Below are positions 42,404-51,057 of a DNA stretch of 64,000 nucleotides, in pieces. Under the pieces are notes generated by a model. That model was not told the origin of the DNA, ran no database searches, and worked only from the letters and a program-made list of their open reading frames with translations. Origin of the DNA: an uncultured Clostridia bacterium (lineage in GTDB: Bacteria; Bacillota; Clostridia; Christensenellales; Aristaeellaceae); contig CAKUFG010000008.1 in NCBI GenBank assembly GCA_934647235.1, positions 1-64,000 of the forward strand, given 5' to 3'. Each line of letters opens with the position of its first letter. The first letter of the stretch is position 1. A program made the position numbers and the translations under genes.

Positions 42404-43801
42404 ATGACTACGCCGCATATTCGTGATTTCCGCGATCAGCGCGTGCATATGATCGGCATCGGCGGCAGCAGCATGTCGGGGCTGGCGCAGATGCTGCTGG
42501 ATCAGGGCTATCACATCACCGGCTCTGACAACACCCACAGCCACGCGGTAGAGCGGCTGGAGGCCGAGGGCGTGCAGGTTTTCATCGGCCATGACGCGCG
42601 CAATGTGGAGGGCGCGGCGCTGATCATCTATTCTGCGGCCATCGCGCCCGACAACCCCGAGCGCGCCTATGCCTTCGCCCATGATATTCCCCAGATGGAG
42701 CGCGCCGTGCTGCTGGGCCAGGTAATGGAAGGTCATCAGGACGCCGTATGCGTCAGCGGCGCGCACGGCAAAACCACAGCCTCCTCCATGCTGGCGCAGC
42801 TGCTGCTGGATTGCGGCATGGATCCCGCCGTGCATATCGGCGGCAGGCTGGACGCGCTGGGCGGCGGCACGCGCATCGGCGGCGACAAGGTGTTTGTGGC
42901 CGAGGCGTGCGAGTTTTCTGGCAGCTTTCTGCACATGAAGCCCACCATCGCCGTGGTGCTCAATATCGATGCGGATCACCTGGATTATTACGGCGATATG
43001 GCGCATATCGAGGCGGCGTTCTACAATTTCTGCTCCCTGCTGCCCATGGACGGCCTGGCCATCGGCTGGGGCGAGGATCCCCGCGTGCGCGCGCTGTTTG
43101 CGCGGCTGGACCGCCGGCATGAAACCTTTGGCTATACGAAGGTCTGCGATTGGTATCCGGCAGATCTTACCTATTCCGATCACGGCTGCCCGCGCTTTAC
43201 CGCGTGCTTCCGGGGCAGACCCATGTGCTCGGTCGCGCTGCGCGTGGCAGGCAGGTTCAACATCCTCAACGCCCTGGCTGCGCTGGCCAGCGCCCACGCC
43301 CTGGGCGCGGATATGCGCCTGGCCTCTGCATCGCTGGATCGCTTTGCAGGCGTGCATCGCCGCTTTGAGCACACCGGCGACATCGACGGCGTGCATATGT
43401 ATCACGATTATGGGCACAATCCCGTGGAGATGCGCGGCGCGCTGAGCGTGGCCTGCGAGCAGCATGCCAACCATGTGTGGGCGGTGATGCAGCCGCACAC
43501 CTACAGCCGGGTCAAGACGCTGTTTGACGATTATCTCACCTGCACGCAGGCGGCGGATTATACGCTGGTGACGGATATCTACGCCGCGCGCGAGAAGGAC
43601 CCCGGCGATATCAACAGCCAGATGCTGGTGGACGGCATGCGCGCCCACGGCGTAGACGCGGTGCTGACCCCCACCTTTGACGATACTGAAAGCTATCTGC
43701 GCGCGCACTGGCAGCCTGGCGATCTGGTGCTGACCATGGGCTGCGGCAACATCAACCTGCTCAACGAGCAGATGCAGCAGCACGGCGACACGAAAAAGTG
43801 A
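42404..43801 (+). CDS. murC: Mur-ligase family protein, UDP-N-acetylmuramate-L-alanine ligase type
   Basis: This 465-residue ATP-dependent ligase adds L-alanine to UDP-MurNAc in peptidoglycan synthesis. It has the N-terminal IGIGGSSMSGLAQ, the ATP loop SGAHGKTT (residues 118-125) and a C-terminal domain. The usual DYxHHP motif reads DYGHNP. It lies outside any division-cell-wall cluster and could be the sole MurC or a diverged second copy. GGAGGGG precedes the start at 42404. Confidence 0.85.
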   Translation: MTTPHIRDFRDQRVHMIGIGGSSMSGLAQMLLDQGYHITGSDNTHSHAVERLEAEGVQVFIGHDARNVEGAALIIYSAAIAPDNPERAYAFAHDIPQMERAVLLGQVMEGHQDAVCVSGAHGKTTASSMLAQLLLDCGMDPAVHIGGRLDALGGGTRIGGDKVFVAEACEFSGSFLHMKPTIAVVLNIDADHLDYYGDMAHIEAAFYNFCSLLPMDGLAIGWGEDPRVRALFARLDRRHETFGYTKVCDWYPADLTYSDHGCPRFTACFRGRPMCSVALRVAGRFNILNALAALASAHALGADMRLASASLDRFAGVHRRFEHTGDIDGVHMYHDYGHNPVEMRGALSVACEQHANHVWAVMQPHTYSRVKTLFDDYLTCTQAADYTLVTDIYAAREKDPGDINSQMLVDGMRAHGVDAVLTPTFDDTESYLRAHWQPGDLVLTMGCGNINLLNEQMQQHGDTKK

Positions 43802-43812
43802 GGTTCCCCGCC

Positions 43813-44460
43813 ATGAAAAAGCGTATTCTTGTGCTCTGCCTGGCCCTGTGCCTGCTGCTGACAGGTTGCTCCACGGGAAATAAAAAGTCTGCCGACGCGC
43901 CCGCGCCTGGCTGGCTCATCGTCAGCGATGTAAACGCGCTGTGCCAGGATGCGCAGCTGCTTGAAGGCGGTCAGAAGCTGATGACCACGCTGTCTGACGA
44001 TCTGCTGCTGTGCGCGGTGCTGGACAGCGCGCTGCCCGCCGCCGCGCAGCTGAACGGCTATGATCACATCGTGCTGCTCAGCGCCAGGTGGCTGGAAAAA
44101 TACGGCGGCTCGGCCCAGCTGGAAGCCGTCGGCGAGGATACGCTGACCAACGCGCAGCGCTCCTACCTGACGCAGTACATGTCCGCCCGCACGCTGGACG
44201 GCAGCGTCCTGCCCGGCGGCTCGGGGCTGTATACGCTCAAAAGCGGCAGCCTGACGCTGCGCACAGCGGGCGGCGCCGCTGCAGTCAGGCAGCCGCTGAT
44301 TGTGCTGCTGGAGCAGCCTGCGGCCGTGCTGCGCTCCGACGTGTGTCTGCTGCCCATGGCCGCCGACGGCAATCTGTTCTTTGCGGATATCGAGCGGCTG
44401 TCCGGCGTGCTGTCGCAAAGCGCGCTGAGCAAATACGCGCAGGCGGAGACCGTCAGATAA
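43813..44460 (+). CDS. Putative lipoprotein, unknown function
   Basis: This 215-residue protein has a lipoprotein signal (MKKRILVLCLALCLLLTGC) with cleavage before Cys19, so it should be anchored on the outer face of the membrane. The mature part (SDVNALCQDAQLLEGGQKLM ... DDLLLCAVLDSALPAAAQLNGYDHIVLLS) shows alpha/beta character but no recognised domain. GAGG lies just upstream. It starts 11 nt after the MurC-type stop and is followed by the EEP-family gene. Confidence 0.8.
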   Translation: MKKRILVLCLALCLLLTGCSTGNKKSADAPAPGWLIVSDVNALCQDAQLLEGGQKLMTTLSDDLLLCAVLDSALPAAAQLNGYDHIVLLSARWLEKYGGSAQLEAVGEDTLTNAQRSYLTQYMSARTLDGSVLPGGSGLYTLKSGSLTLRTAGGAAAVRQPLIVLLEQPAAVLRSDVCLLPMAADGNLFFADIERLSGVLSQSALSKYAQAETVR

Positions 44461-44532
44461 CCCTTCCGCACATCATCAGGCGCAAAAAAAGCGCCGCTGC
44501 ACAGGCAAGGCTCGCAAATGGAGGGAAAACCT

Positions 44533-45591
44533 ATGCGCAAAGTGCTGAAAATCATAGGCATTGTGCTGCTGGCTGTCATCGTGCTGGCAGCCGGGCTGAT
44601 CGGCTATCTGACGATTACGGAGTTTCGCCCGGCGGCCGTGCAGGACGCAGCCGTGACGGCGGGGAACGCCTCCGCCGTGCTGCGCGCGGGGGAAAGTCTT
44701 CGCGTGCTGACGTTCAATACCGGCTATGCCGGGCTGGATAAAACGCAGGATTTCTTTATGGACGGCGGCTCGGGCGTAAGCCCTGCCGGCGGGCGCGCCA
44801 AGGTGGAGGAAAACCTGACCGGCATCCTGGCCGCCATTCAGGAAGCCAACGCGCAGATCGTGCTGCTGCAGGAGGTAGATCAGGCCTCCGCGCGCACCAG
44901 CCGCATCGACGAAACGGCCTATTATCAGCAAAATACCGGACTGAACGCCGCCTATGCCGTCAATTATCAGTGCGGCTTCGTGCCCTTCCCGCTGCCGCCC
45001 ATCGGCGCGGTCAAAAGCGGCGTGCTCACGCTTTCCGCCTATCAGCCCGCCCAGGCGCAGCGGCAAAGCCTGCCCGTGCCCTTCAAGTGGCCCATCCGCG
45101 TGGCCAACCTCAAGCGCTGCCTGCTGGTGGAGCGCATTCCCGTGGCGGACAGCGAGCATGAGCTGGTGCTGATCAACCTGCACCTGGAAGCCTATGACGA
45201 CGGCGAGGGCAAGGCCGCCCAGACCCGTCAGCTGCTGGATTTTATCCGCCAGGAATACGAAAAGGGCAATTATGTCATCGCGGGCGGCGATTTCAACCAA
45301 ACCTTTGAGGGCGTGCAGCGCTTTGGCGGCAGCTGGGAGGGCAAATGGACCCCCGGCGTGTTCACCGAGGACGAGCTGCCCCAGGGCGTGCGGCTGGTAT
45401 ACGATCCCGCCCTGCCCACCTGCCGTTCGTTGGATCAGGCGTATGCCGGCGACCGCGACAATCATGTTTTCTACCTGATCGACGGTTTTCTGGTGACGGA
45501 CAACGTGCAGGTTGAGGATGTACGCACGGTGGATCTGGACTTTGAATACTCCGACCACAACCCGATGCTGCTGCAGGCCAAGCTGCTTTAA
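44533..45591 (+). CDS. Endonuclease/exonuclease/phosphatase-family membrane protein
   Basis: This 352-residue protein has one N-terminal helix (about residues 4-25: VLKIIGIVLLAVIVLAAGLIGYL) and an outward-facing EEP domain. Catalytic landmarks are complete: FNTGYAG, LLQEVD, NLHLEAYD, GGDFNQTF and YSDHNPM. EEP enzymes cut phosphodiesters or phosphomonoesters in DNA, inositol lipids or sphingomyelin; the substrate here is unknown. The start at 44533 follows GGAGGG. Confidence 0.9.
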   Translation: MRKVLKIIGIVLLAVIVLAAGLIGYLTITEFRPAAVQDAAVTAGNASAVLRAGESLRVLTFNTGYAGLDKTQDFFMDGGSGVSPAGGRAKVEENLTGILAAIQEANAQIVLLQEVDQASARTSRIDETAYYQQNTGLNAAYAVNYQCGFVPFPLPPIGAVKSGVLTLSAYQPAQAQRQSLPVPFKWPIRVANLKRCLLVERIPVADSEHELVLINLHLEAYDDGEGKAAQTRQLLDFIRQEYEKGNYVIAGGDFNQTFEGVQRFGGSWEGKWTPGVFTEDELPQGVRLVYDPALPTCRSLDQAYAGDRDNHVFYLIDGFLVTDNVQVEDVRTVDLDFEYSDHNPMLLQAKLL

Positions 45592-45618
45592 GGCTTTTTC
45601 TTCAGCCGGAGGCAGCGG

Positions 45619-45861
45619 TCAAAGGGGCAGTCTGCCGCCGCTCAGCGCCAGCAGGGCCGTCAGCGCCAACAGCAGAACGGCGGGGATCAGCAGCGCGAAA
45701 AAGCGCGCGCGGCTGGGCGGCGCGGGCGGATCGTTTGCCTCGGCCGGATAATTATGCGAACGCTCAGGCTGCGGCGCAGGATTGCGCGCAGCCTTTTCTA
45801 CTGTGCGCCGCACGCTGGCAGGCGTGGAGCCAAAGGCGCAGCGCAGTCGTGAGGGCTTCAT
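45619..45861 (-). CDS. Tiny single-pass membrane protein coupled to an ECF sigma factor
   Basis: This 80-residue protein has a hydrophilic Pro/Arg-rich N-terminal half and one helix (ARFFALLIPAVLLLALTALLALSGG) near its end. Its start overlaps the sigma factor stop by 4 bp (ATGA). The position is that of an anti-sigma factor, but it lacks the usual zinc-binding anti-sigma domain and has almost nothing outside the membrane, so it may be a reduced or replaced anti-sigma. Confidence 0.7.
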   Translation of the reverse strand: MKPSRLRCAFGSTPASVRRTVEKAARNPAPQPERSHNYPAEANDPPAPPSRARFFALLIPAVLLLALTALLALSGGRLPL

Positions 45862-46349
45862 CTCTCGCTCATCTCCTTTTCAAGGGCCATGCTTTGCCGC
45901 AGCAGCTTTTTTGCGCGGTGCAGGCGGGACTGCACCGTGCCCTGCGGCAGATGCAGTATTTCGGCAATTTCGCGTATCCTGTAGCCTTCCGCATAAAAAA
46001 GCATCAGCGGCAGGCGGTATTCGTCAGCCAGGCCAAGCAGCAGATCGCGCATCATCAGGTCCGCGTCCGGCGATGCGTCCCAGCGCATGATCTCTGCCTG
46101 GTCGGGCGGCAGGCTGGTTTCGCGCTTCTGCGAGCGCAGGATATCGTAGCAGTTGTTCACCAGGATTCGCACCACCCAGGCGCGCAGCGCGCCGTCGTCC
46201 CGCAGCCGCTCGCGCTTCTGCAATGCGGTCAGGATGCTTTCCTGGATGGCGTCCTCGCGGTCGCACTGGCGCGGCAGGATGCTGGCCGACACGCGATACA
46301 GCGTATCCGTCAGCGCCAGCAGCTCGCGCTCAAAGGCCTCCTTCTCCAT
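45858..46349 (-). CDS. RNA polymerase ECF-type sigma-70 factor
   Basis: This 163-residue sigma factor has region 2 (VSASILPRQCDREDAIQESILTALQKR ... WVVRILVNNCYDILRS) and region 4 (LPLMLFYAEGYRIREIAEILHLPQGTVQSRLHRAKKLLRQ). It lacks regions 1 and 3, as expected for extracytoplasmic-function sigmas. GGAGGTG precedes the start at 46349. It is divergent from the HAD hydrolase gene. The regulon cannot be read here. Confidence 0.93.
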   Translation of the reverse strand: MEKEAFERELLALTDTLYRVSASILPRQCDREDAIQESILTALQKRERLRDDGALRAWVVRILVNNCYDILRSQKRETSLPPDQAEIMRWDASPDADLMMRDLLLGLADEYRLPLMLFYAEGYRIREIAEILHLPQGTVQSRLHRAKKLLRQSMALEKEMSER

Positions 46350-46447
46350 GCCGCACCTCCTTTGTATCTCAACTATCTCATGGTATAGACTGAAAAGCAA
46401 GCCGTTTTATTGCACAAAACCGAAATTTATTTTATTTTGTTCGCGGT

Positions 46448-46469
46448 TTGTGATCTTTGGTAGTCACAA
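46448..46469. promoter_or_regulatory. Inverted repeat TTGTGA-N10-TCACAA between divergent genes
   Basis: A perfect 6-bp inverted repeat lies between the ECF sigma gene and the HAD gene, about 30 bp upstream of a TATAAT at 46499-46504. The spacing differs from classical CRP/FNR sites (N6 or N4), so the binding protein is unknown. Confidence 0.45.
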
Positions 46470-46557
46470 TATGAAAGGACGCGGCGCGGGAAAAGGGCTA
46501 TAATAGCATATGGATTCTCAGGTATTCTGCCGCACTGCGCGCAACGGAGGGACAAAA

Positions 46558-47253
46558 GTGAAATTTACCACCGTATTCTTTGATATCGATTATTGCCTGC
46601 TGGACACGCCCACGTCCGAGCGGCGCATCATCCGTGAGCTGTACGCCCAGCAGGGTCAGACCGTGGGCGACGAGGTGGGCGATACCTACCGTGAAATCAA
46701 CCGCAAGCTCTGGGTATACCTGGACGCGGGGCAGATCACCCGCGAGCGGCTGTATGTGATGCGCTTTGAGCGCCTGTTTGAGCGCTATCCATTCTTCAAG
46801 CCCGCCGAGGAGGTCGCCCCGTGGTTCCTGGATCAGCTGGCGCACGCCTATGATCCGCAGCAGGGCGCGGCTCATCTGCTGGAGCGGCTGCACAACGCCG
46901 GCGCGCGCCTGTTTACCGCCTCCAACGGCATCGGCGAGGTGATGAACGGCCGTGTGGCCAACGCGGGCCTTTCCAAGTGGCTGGACGGCAAGTTTGCCGC
47001 CGACGATGTGGGCGCGATGAAGCCCAGCCCCAAATACTTTGACACCATCTTCAAGCGCAGCGGCGCCACCGACCTGTCCCGCACGCTGATGGTGGGCGAT
47101 AACCCCGTGACCGACGTAAACGGCGCGGTGGAATACGGCATGACGGGCGCGCTGTTCGGCGCGCGCTATGAGGAGCCCAGCAAGGCCACCTTCGTCGCCC
47201 CCACCATGGCCGAGCTGGAGCGTCAGCTTTTTGCCGATGAGACGCAGGCGTAA
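46558..47253 (+). CDS. HAD-family hydrolase, YjjG-like
   Basis: This 231-residue enzyme has the catalytic D-x-D (FFDIDYCLLDT), a helical cap, and GDNPVTDVNGAVEYGM at the C-terminus. Relatives are nucleotidases or small phosphatases. The start is a GTG at 46558, 7 nt after GGAGGG; an ATG at 46510 opens the frame earlier without a good site. Confidence 0.88.
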   Translation: MKFTTVFFDIDYCLLDTPTSERRIIRELYAQQGQTVGDEVGDTYREINRKLWVYLDAGQITRERLYVMRFERLFERYPFFKPAEEVAPWFLDQLAHAYDPQQGAAHLLERLHNAGARLFTASNGIGEVMNGRVANAGLSKWLDGKFAADDVGAMKPSPKYFDTIFKRSGATDLSRTLMVGDNPVTDVNGAVEYGMTGALFGARYEEPSKATFVAPTMAELERQLFADETQA

Positions 47254-47307
47254 GCCGCAGGGCATACGCACACGATAGATCAATTACAGGACTGGAGGAT
47301 AAAGAAT

Positions 47308-49125
47308 ATGAGCTCTCCCCTGACGACGGTTGTTCACAATACTGATGTCTGCGTGGTAGGCGGCGGCATCGGCGGCATGTTTACCGCCATTTCCGCGGCG
47401 CGCCACGGCGCGAAGGTGGTTCTGATGCAGGATCGCCCGGTGCTGGGCGGCAACGCCAGCAGCGAAATCCGCATGTGGATCAGCGGCGCGGGCACCCGCG
47501 TGCGCGATCTGCAGGAAACGGGTATCATGGAAGAACTGCAGCTGGAAAACATGCATCGCAATCCCCGCCGCAACTTTACCACCTGGGATGCGCTGCTGTA
47601 TGAAATGGTTCGCTTTGAGCCCAACATCGAGCTGCTGCTCAACTGCACCTGCTGCGACGCCGCCATGGATGGCAGCCGCATCGAGAGCGTGCGCGGCTTC
47701 CAGCTGACCACCTACAAGTGGCATGAAGTGCACGCCAAAATCTTTGTGGACAGCTCGGGCGACAGCATCCTGGCCCCGCTGACCGGCGCTGAATACAAGG
47801 TGGGCCGCGAAGCCAAGAGCGAATATAACGAGGAGTTCGGTCTGGAGCAGGCGGATAACCACACCATGGGCATGAGCATCCTGATCCAGTGCCGCGAGAC
47901 CGACCATCCCATCTCTTACACGCCGCCTGCCTGGGCCTATGATTTCCCGGACGACGACGCGATGAACAACAAGCCCCACGATCTGCACGCCATCAACACC
48001 AACTTCTACTGGGTAGAGCTGGGCGGCATGCAGGACAGCATCGGCGACACCGAGGAAGTGCGCGACGAGCTGCTCAAAATTGCCTTCGGCGTGTGGGATC
48101 ATATGAAGAACCACGGCGATCACGGCGCGGAAAACTGGGATCTGGAATGGATCGGCTTCCTGCCTGGCAAGCGCGAAAGCCGCCGCTATGTGGGCGACTA
48201 TGTGCTGACCCAGCACGACGTGGAAAAATGCACGCCCTTTGTGGATACCATCGCCTACGGCGGCTGGCAGATTGACAACCACCTGCCCGGCGGCTTCCGC
48301 ATGGACGCCAAGGGCGGCGCGCACCTGCAAAAGCGCCGTCTGAGCGAGCCCTATCCCATCCCATTCCGCAGCCTGTATTCCCATAACATCGAAAACCTGA
48401 TGTTTGCCGGCCGCAACATCAGCGCTTCCCATGTAGCCTTCAGCTCCACCCGCGTGATGGGCACCATCGGCCTGCTGGGTCAGGCTGCCGGCACGGGCGC
48501 GGCCATCGCCGTGCATCATGGACTCATGCCCCGCCAGGCCTGCCAGCAGTACATCACCGAGATTCAGGATACCCTGATGGAGGACGACTGCTTCCTGCCC
48601 GGCCTGCGCCGCAAGATCGCGCCCCTGTCCAAGGAAGCCACGCTGACCTGCGATTACGGCGACTGCTCCGACCTGATCAACGGCCTGGATCGCCGCATCT
48701 GGGGCAAGGATAACGGCTACTTCGGCAAGACCAACAAGGCCGTCACCTACACCTTCAGCGAGCCCAAGCATGTAGACGGCTTCCGCCTAGTGGTGGACAG
48801 CGACCTGAACCGCGAGTTTGTGGAGGGCAACCCCGACGGCCTGAACACCACCAGCGTCATGTTCTACCCCTACAGCCACAACCAGACCACCTTTGGCTTC
48901 CCCAAGTGCATGATCAAGCACTACAGGATCGAGGCCCAGGGGGAGGACGGCCAGTGGCGCGTGGTATACGAGGATAAGGAAAACCATCAGCGCTTCATCA
49001 GGCAGCCGCTGGATATCACCGCCCGCGCGGTACGCTTTATCCCCCTGAGCACGTACTTCAGCGAAACCAAGGTGGAGGACTATGGCAGCTCCGTGGCCCA
49101 CATCTTCAACTTTGAGGTGTTCTGA
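47308..49125 (+). CDS. FAD-dependent oxidoreductase (FAD_oxidored family)
   Basis: This 605-residue protein has the dinucleotide-binding VCVVGGGIGGMFTAISAARHG at residue 14 and an NRPVLGGNASSEIRMW-like second block (DRPVLGGNASSEIRMW). A C-terminal part of about 130 residues (VTYTFSEPKHVDGFRLVVDSDLN...) resembles a discoidin-type carbohydrate-binding fold. Relatives sit in polysaccharide-use loci, but the reaction is not established. It is followed by a phosphatase gene with a 1-base overlap (TGATG). Confidence 0.88.
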   Translation: MSSPLTTVVHNTDVCVVGGGIGGMFTAISAARHGAKVVLMQDRPVLGGNASSEIRMWISGAGTRVRDLQETGIMEELQLENMHRNPRRNFTTWDALLYEMVRFEPNIELLLNCTCCDAAMDGSRIESVRGFQLTTYKWHEVHAKIFVDSSGDSILAPLTGAEYKVGREAKSEYNEEFGLEQADNHTMGMSILIQCRETDHPISYTPPAWAYDFPDDDAMNNKPHDLHAINTNFYWVELGGMQDSIGDTEEVRDELLKIAFGVWDHMKNHGDHGAENWDLEWIGFLPGKRESRRYVGDYVLTQHDVEKCTPFVDTIAYGGWQIDNHLPGGFRMDAKGGAHLQKRRLSEPYPIPFRSLYSHNIENLMFAGRNISASHVAFSSTRVMGTIGLLGQAAGTGAAIAVHHGLMPRQACQQYITEIQDTLMEDDCFLPGLRRKIAPLSKEATLTCDYGDCSDLINGLDRRIWGKDNGYFGKTNKAVTYTFSEPKHVDGFRLVVDSDLNREFVEGNPDGLNTTSVMFYPYSHNQTTFGFPKCMIKHYRIEAQGEDGQWRVVYEDKENHQRFIRQPLDITARAVRFIPLSTYFSETKVEDYGSSVAHIFNFEVF

Positions 49126-49742
49126 TGCTGGACGTCTATCTTTTCCGTCATGGCGAAACCTATTGCAATAACGACGGCCGCCACACCGGCTGGCTGCCCT
49201 ACGGCCTGAACGATACCGGCCGCGAGCAGGCCGACCGCGCAGGCGAACACTTCCGCGATTTTCCCTTCGACCGTTACTTCTGCAGCGATCTGGTGCGCAC
49301 GCGCGAGACCTTTGAGCATATCTTCGGCCAGCGCGATGACTGCGAATACACCGAGCTGCTGCGCGAAGCCAACAGCGGCGAGCTGGCGGGCATGAAATAT
49401 ACCGAGTGCGCCGAAAAGTACGGCGAACGCTATGCCCAGGCGCGCAAAACCTGGTCGTTCCGCCAGTTTGGCGGCGACGATGTAGAGGATCTGTTCGCCC
49501 GCACCCGCGGCTTCCTCAAAAAGATGGAAGAGCTGCCCAAGGACGTGCATACCGTCGCGGCTGTGACCCACGCGGGCACCATGCGCACGCTGGCTGCCGC
49601 CATCGTGGGCGGCCAGATGCCGGGCTTCCCGATGCCCATCTTCAACTGCGCCTGCTGCGTGCTGCGTCTGAAGGATAACGGCCAGTGGTGCATTGTGCAC
49701 TGGAATATCGAAACGCCCCAGCATTTCGGCGAAGAGAAGTAA
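49125..49742 (+). CDS. Histidine phosphatase family protein (phosphoglycerate-mutase-like)
   Basis: This 205-residue enzyme has the phosphohistidine motif FRHGETYCN (His9) and the second His in VTHAGTMRTL. Family members include cobalamin phosphatases and cofactor-dependent mutases, and the substrate is unknown. Its ATG shares one base with the stop of the FAD oxidoreductase, which implies coupled expression. Confidence 0.9.
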   Translation: MLDVYLFRHGETYCNNDGRHTGWLPYGLNDTGREQADRAGEHFRDFPFDRYFCSDLVRTRETFEHIFGQRDDCEYTELLREANSGELAGMKYTECAEKYGERYAQARKTWSFRQFGGDDVEDLFARTRGFLKKMEELPKDVHTVAAVTHAGTMRTLAAAIVGGQMPGFPMPIFNCACCVLRLKDNGQWCIVHWNIETPQHFGEEK

Positions 49743-49760
49743 AGCAACAAATCAATCTGC

Positions 49761-49805
49761 AAACGCGGCGCAAGCTCCATGCGAGTCTGCGCCGCGTTTT
49801 TATGC
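49761..49805 (+). terminator. Intrinsic terminator after the histidine phosphatase
   Basis: Arms 49761-49772 and 49788-49799 form a perfect 12-bp stem, with the T run extending through 49801. Confidence 0.9.
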
Positions 49806-49876
49806 GCCTTTATTTGCAATTCAGCCGCCATCAGCGTATAATACAGTGTATTCCAATTGCAAGGGAGGCTGTTTTT

Positions 49877-50131
49877 ATGCTGTTTTGGTGGATTGTGCGC
49901 ATTGCCCTGTGGGCGCTGGCCGGCTATGTGGCCGCGCGGCTGATGAATACCAGCCTGAGCCTGATCTGGAACATTGTGCTGGGCCTGATCGGCGGCGCGG
50001 TGGGCTCGTTGGCGGCTGGGCTGATCGGCATTGGCTCTACCAACATGCTGGGCGGCACGTTGATTTCCGTAGCCGGCGCGTGCCTGGTAATCTATCTGGC
50101 ACGTCTGCTTCTGCCGCGCATCAGGCGATGA
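49877..50131 (+). CDS. Small GlsB/YeaQ/YmgE-like membrane protein
   Basis: This 84-residue protein has three hydrophobic helices and a Gly-rich middle (NIVLGLIGGAVGSLAAGLIG), the pattern of the transglycosylase-associated YeaQ/YmgE family often tied to stress. Its function is not established. AAGGGAGG precedes the start. The stop overlaps the next gene by 4 bp. Confidence 0.8.
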   Translation: MLFWWIVRIALWALAGYVAARLMNTSLSLIWNIVLGLIGGAVGSLAAGLIGIGSTNMLGGTLISVAGACLVIYLARLLLPRIRR

Positions 50132-50649
50132 GCGCTTCGTACCTTGCCGATCAGGCGCGGCGGCATCCCGCCCTGCGCCCGCGCGATGCGATCAAGCTGT
50201 GCTATCAGGCGGCCTACGGGGCCGAGCATTTGCTGCCCGATCCTGCCGCTGCGCGCGACTATCTGCACCGGGAGCTGAACGCCTGCGCGCCGAACGCTGC
50301 GGAGCCGTTATACGAGGAAATCTCGCCCGATCTATGTCGGGTGAATCTGCGCGCCTGGAAAGCGCGCGCTTATCGGGAGGCTGCGCTGCTGGCGCTGTTT
50401 TTGCAGGCCTGCGCCCCCCGGCCGGATGGCGAAGCGCGTCTGGCTGCGCTGCTTTCGGAGGTCTCCGTGCTTTGCGCGCAGGGCCTTCTGCCCTTCGGGC
50501 TGCCGGAGTGGCAGGCGGAGCTGGACGATTATCGCCGTCAGCCGCCCCACGCGGTGCATCATTCCGAGGCATATCGTGCCGCCGAGCACCCCTGCTACCG
50601 CCTGGCCAGCACCGCCGCGCTGCAGGCATGGCTGCGGGAACGGACGTAG
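50128..50649 (+). CDS. Conserved hypothetical cytoplasmic protein
   Basis: This 173-residue protein has the blocks HPALRPRDAIKLCYQAAYGAEHLL, EPLYEEISPDLCRVNLRAWKAR and HHSEAYRAAEHPCYRL, a pattern seen in an uncharacterised clostridial family. No catalytic motif is certain, though His and Cys are well spaced. Its ATG overlaps the upstream gene stop (ATGA), so the two are coupled. Confidence 0.78.
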   Translation: MSASYLADQARRHPALRPRDAIKLCYQAAYGAEHLLPDPAAARDYLHRELNACAPNAAEPLYEEISPDLCRVNLRAWKARAYREAALLALFLQACAPRPDGEARLAALLSEVSVLCAQGLLPFGLPEWQAELDDYRRQPPHAVHHSEAYRAAEHPCYRLASTAALQAWLRERT

Positions 50650-51057
50650 GAAACAAAGGGTATGATTCTTTCTTGGAGCCCAAGAAAGAATCAAAGAAGG
50701 CTGCGTGGGACGTGAAAGTCAAGCTGATAAAACTGGAAGGCGGAACTGCCGCGTATATTGATGCAGCAGTGTGGTCATGCAGCTTGAAAAAGCACGACCA
50801 TAAAAGCCTTCCCCCAGAATGGGGGAAGGTGCTGAGCGCAGCGAAGCGGCTGAGGGGGAAATTCAGCAATTTGTATATGTTGGAAAACGCGGCCAACCAA
50901 AAGGCTTCTCCTTGAGGAGAAGCTGTCGGGCTTGTCCCGACTGATGAGGTGTATCCGCCGCAGCGGCGTTATCTCTTATAGATTACAATAACGGCCACTA
51001 CGTGGCCTGCACCCCCCACCGCCTACGGCGAGCCTCTTCTCAAGGAAAAGCCTTCAC
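50650..51057. repeat. Repeat modules A, clamp and B between convergent genes
   Basis: Module A (hairpin arms 50664-50676 and 50680-50692, followed by AAAGAAGG) is followed by a clamp hairpin (CCTTCCCCCAGAATGGGGGAAGG, 50803-50827) and then module B (about 50898-51057). The last arm of B extends into the end of the gene at 51040-51594 and supplies its final codons and stop. Confidence 0.75.
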
